From Salinarchaeum sp. Harcht-Bsk1 (GTDB lineage: Archaea; Halobacteriota; Halobacteria; Halobacteriales; Salinarchaeaceae): 64,000 bases of DNA. A program made the translations under genes and the position numbers. Location: positions 1,507,014 to 1,571,013 of the forward strand of contig NC_021313.1 in assembly GCF_000403645.1 (NCBI RefSeq), in the 5' to 3' direction. The notes beneath the pieces are model-generated. The model was not told the origin of the DNA, ran no database searches, and was given only the letters and a program-made list of their open reading frames with translations. Below are positions 62,683 through 64,000 of this stretch, in pieces (within the stretch, counting starts at the first letter, position 1; every line of letters begins with the position of its first letter).

Positions 62683-63405
62683 CTAAACCGTATGGCGCTT
62701 TATTAAATCCCTCTGCACCCCGGCACCGGGCGCGTCCAGGTTGGCGGCGATCAGGGCGCGCTGTGCCCGGCGCAGCCGCTCGGACGCGGAGGCTGCCGAG
62801 ATTCCGAGTTCTGCGGCGACGTCGGCGAGCGTCGCGCCACGTGGCACCTCGAAGTACCCCAGCTCGAAGGCCATCAGCAGCGCCTCGCGCTGGCGATCCG
62901 AGAGCGCGTCCGTCGCGGGCGTGCCAGTCTCGCACTCGGGCGACTCGACGAGGCGGTGGATCGTGACGCTGTGCTCCTCGCGCCAGAACGACCAGTAGTT
63001 CTCGAAGGCTGCGCGGTCGACGCAGCGCCGTCGCTGGCGCCAGCCGTCGCGGACGACCTCGACGTGTTCGAGGACGGCCTCGGTCGCCGCGAGGTCCCGC
63101 AGGCGCTCGACGTCGGAGACCGCCGGCCCGAGCTGTTCCTCCATCGTCGTCGCGGGGACGATCCGGTACCGGCGAGCGTCCGCGTCGGCAGCGAGGCGGA
63201 CCTTCTCGGCGACGAACGGCGAGGCGTCGAGGGCAGCCTCGGCCTCGTCCGGGGCAGGGCCCCGGACCGTAACCGCGAACGGCGGCGGGCCGCCCTGATT
63301 GGGCTGGCCGACCTGGACCGTCAGGGTGGCCTCCGGCACCCGCCTCGCGACGTCGACGAGCGGCAGGCTATCGCAGTGGACGGTGTACTCGGCGAGATAT
63401 CCCAT
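62683..63405 (-). CDS. HTH-10 (Bat-type) regulator
   Basis: 240 residues from ATG 63405. The N-terminal 150 residues are the sensor (MGYLAEYTVHCDSLPLVDVA), with ENYWSFWREEHSVTIHRLVE near residue 145. The HTH-10 domain reads LSDRQREALLMAFELGYFEV then PRGATLADVAAELGISAASA. It is followed 41 bases later by the hydrolase gene. The third HTH-10 regulator in the window, it differs from the other two in its sensor domain. Signal unknown. Confidence 0.83.
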   Translation of the reverse strand: MGYLAEYTVHCDSLPLVDVARRVPEATLTVQVGQPNQGGPPPFAVTVRGPAPDEAEAALDASPFVAEKVRLAADADARRYRIVPATTMEEQLGPAVSDVERLRDLAATEAVLEHVEVVRDGWRQRRRCVDRAAFENYWSFWREEHSVTIHRLVESPECETGTPATDALSDRQREALLMAFELGYFEVPRGATLADVAAELGISAASASERLRRAQRALIAANLDAPGAGVQRDLIKRHTV

Positions 63406-63519
63406 GGATCAGCATCGTACCTACCGGGATTCCAAAAATTCCCCGAAGGAAGATTGCGGACGTGAGAAGTTGCCGTACGCCACCGTGACAGGGACCAAAT
63501 CCGCCCGAGAGAACGCCGT

Positions 63520-64000
63520 CTACTCGTCGCCGGGGCTGTAGTTGGGCGCCTCGTCAGTGATCACGACGTCGTGGGCGTGGCTCTCGGCCTGGCCCGCGGA
63601 GCTGACCCGCACGAACTCCGAGCGCTGCTTGAACTCGGGGATCGACTCGGCGCCGACGTAGCCCATCCCGGACTGCATCCCGCCGGTGAGCTGGTGGAGC
63701 TCGCTCTCGAGACTGCCCTTGTACGGCGTCGCGGCCTCGACGCCCTCGGGGACGTACTCGTCCCCGTCGTCGGGCTCTTCCTTGAGGTAGCGGTTGTCGT
63801 CGGTCTCGTCGGCGGACATCGCGCCGACGGAGCCCATGCCGCGGTACTGCTTGTAGCGCTTGCCGTTCATCGTGATGATGCGACCTGGCGCCTCGTCGGT
63901 GCCCGCGAAGTAGCTCCCCATCATGATCGCGTCGGCACCCGCTGCGATCGCCTTGATCGCGTCGCCGGAGTAGCGGATGCCGCCGTCGGCGATCACGGGC
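63520..64000 (-). CDS. guaB: IMP dehydrogenase, C-terminal part (5' end outside window)
   Basis: The frame is open to the right edge, so only about 160 C-terminal residues are present, ending at TAG 63520. They include the phosphate-binding loop and following helix VIADGGIRYSGDAIKAIAAG, then ADAIMMGSYFAGTDEAPG, the flap region KRYKQYRGMGSVGAMSADET and the conserved end region GSLESELHQLTGGMQSGMGY. IMP dehydrogenase oxidises IMP to XMP with NAD+, the first committed step to GMP. An acidic insertion (KEEPDDGDEYVPEGVEA) is a halophilic feature. The catalytic cysteine lies outside the window. Confidence 0.93.
   Translation of the reverse strand, partial: PVIADGGIRYSGDAIKAIAAGADAIMMGSYFAGTDEAPGRIITMNGKRYKQYRGMGSVGAMSADETDDNRYLKEEPDDGDEYVPEGVEAATPYKGSLESELHQLTGGMQSGMGYVGAESIPEFKQRSEFVRVSSAGQAESHAHDVVITDEAPNYSPGDE

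Overview
The window is a 64 kb stretch of chromosome from a haloarchaeon (class Halobacteria). The evidence is very GC-rich coding sequence, strongly acidic proteins, and many genes whose TATA-like box lies about 30 bases before an ATG or GTG start (leaderless transcripts). Characteristic families support this: HTH-10 (Bat-type) regulators, a PGF-CTERM surface anchor, DUF5789, DUF371, DUF1508 repeats, the HVO_A0114-type winged-helix family, and small CxxC zinc-finger proteins. I cannot name the genus. No rRNA, tRNA, CRISPR array or intact insertion sequence was seen.

Layout. 1-15.4 kb: the end of a lipoprotein gene, a Gfo/Idh/MocA oxidoreductase, an RND exporter, a chimeric gene relic, a beta-helix surface protein, an ATP-grasp ligase, and a seven-gene type IV pilus-like operon read leftward from about 15.4 kb in which every junction is a 4-base overlap. 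15.5-24.2 kb: a small membrane protein, a cupin-zinc ribbon fusion, a HEPN/MNT toxin-antitoxin pair, an enolase-superfamily enzyme, DUF371, a membrane protein with five DUF1508 repeats, a GDPD-type phosphodiesterase and an AAA+ ATPase. 24.4-34 kb: a Tat/lipobox HtrA-like protease, a large PKD surface protein split by an in-frame TAG, a K+/H+ antiporter with its RCK-C partner, a frameshifted membrane-protein gene and small conserved proteins. Four copies of one AT-rich motif occur in this part.

34-50 kb is a surface-glycan cluster: GT4, GT28-like, GT39-like and GT2 glycosyltransferases, a UPF0104 membrane protein, a Wzx-like flippase and two alkaline-phosphatase-superfamily (sulfatase-like) enzymes. 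It is interrupted at 39.7-41.3 kb by a distinctly AT-richer two-gene cassette (a C39-like cysteine peptidase plus an unknown winged-helix protein), the strongest candidate for an undescribed system. A large LOV-domain histidine kinase also lies here. 50-54.7 kb: a sulfur-related group (DsrE-like protein, Cys-rich HTH-10 regulator, rhodanese-metallo-beta-lactamase fusion, MFS transporter) with a clear divergent operator. 54.8-64 kb: a second RND exporter with a divergent HTH-10 regulator, a GDT1/UPF0016 transporter, an ABC-2 exporter, a hydrolase, another HTH-10 regulator and the 3' part of guaB.

Overall the region is dominated by the cell envelope (pili, surface proteins, glycans, exporters) and its sensing. 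Gene boundaries were read by eye. Functional calls rest on motifs recognised in the translations, not on database searches.
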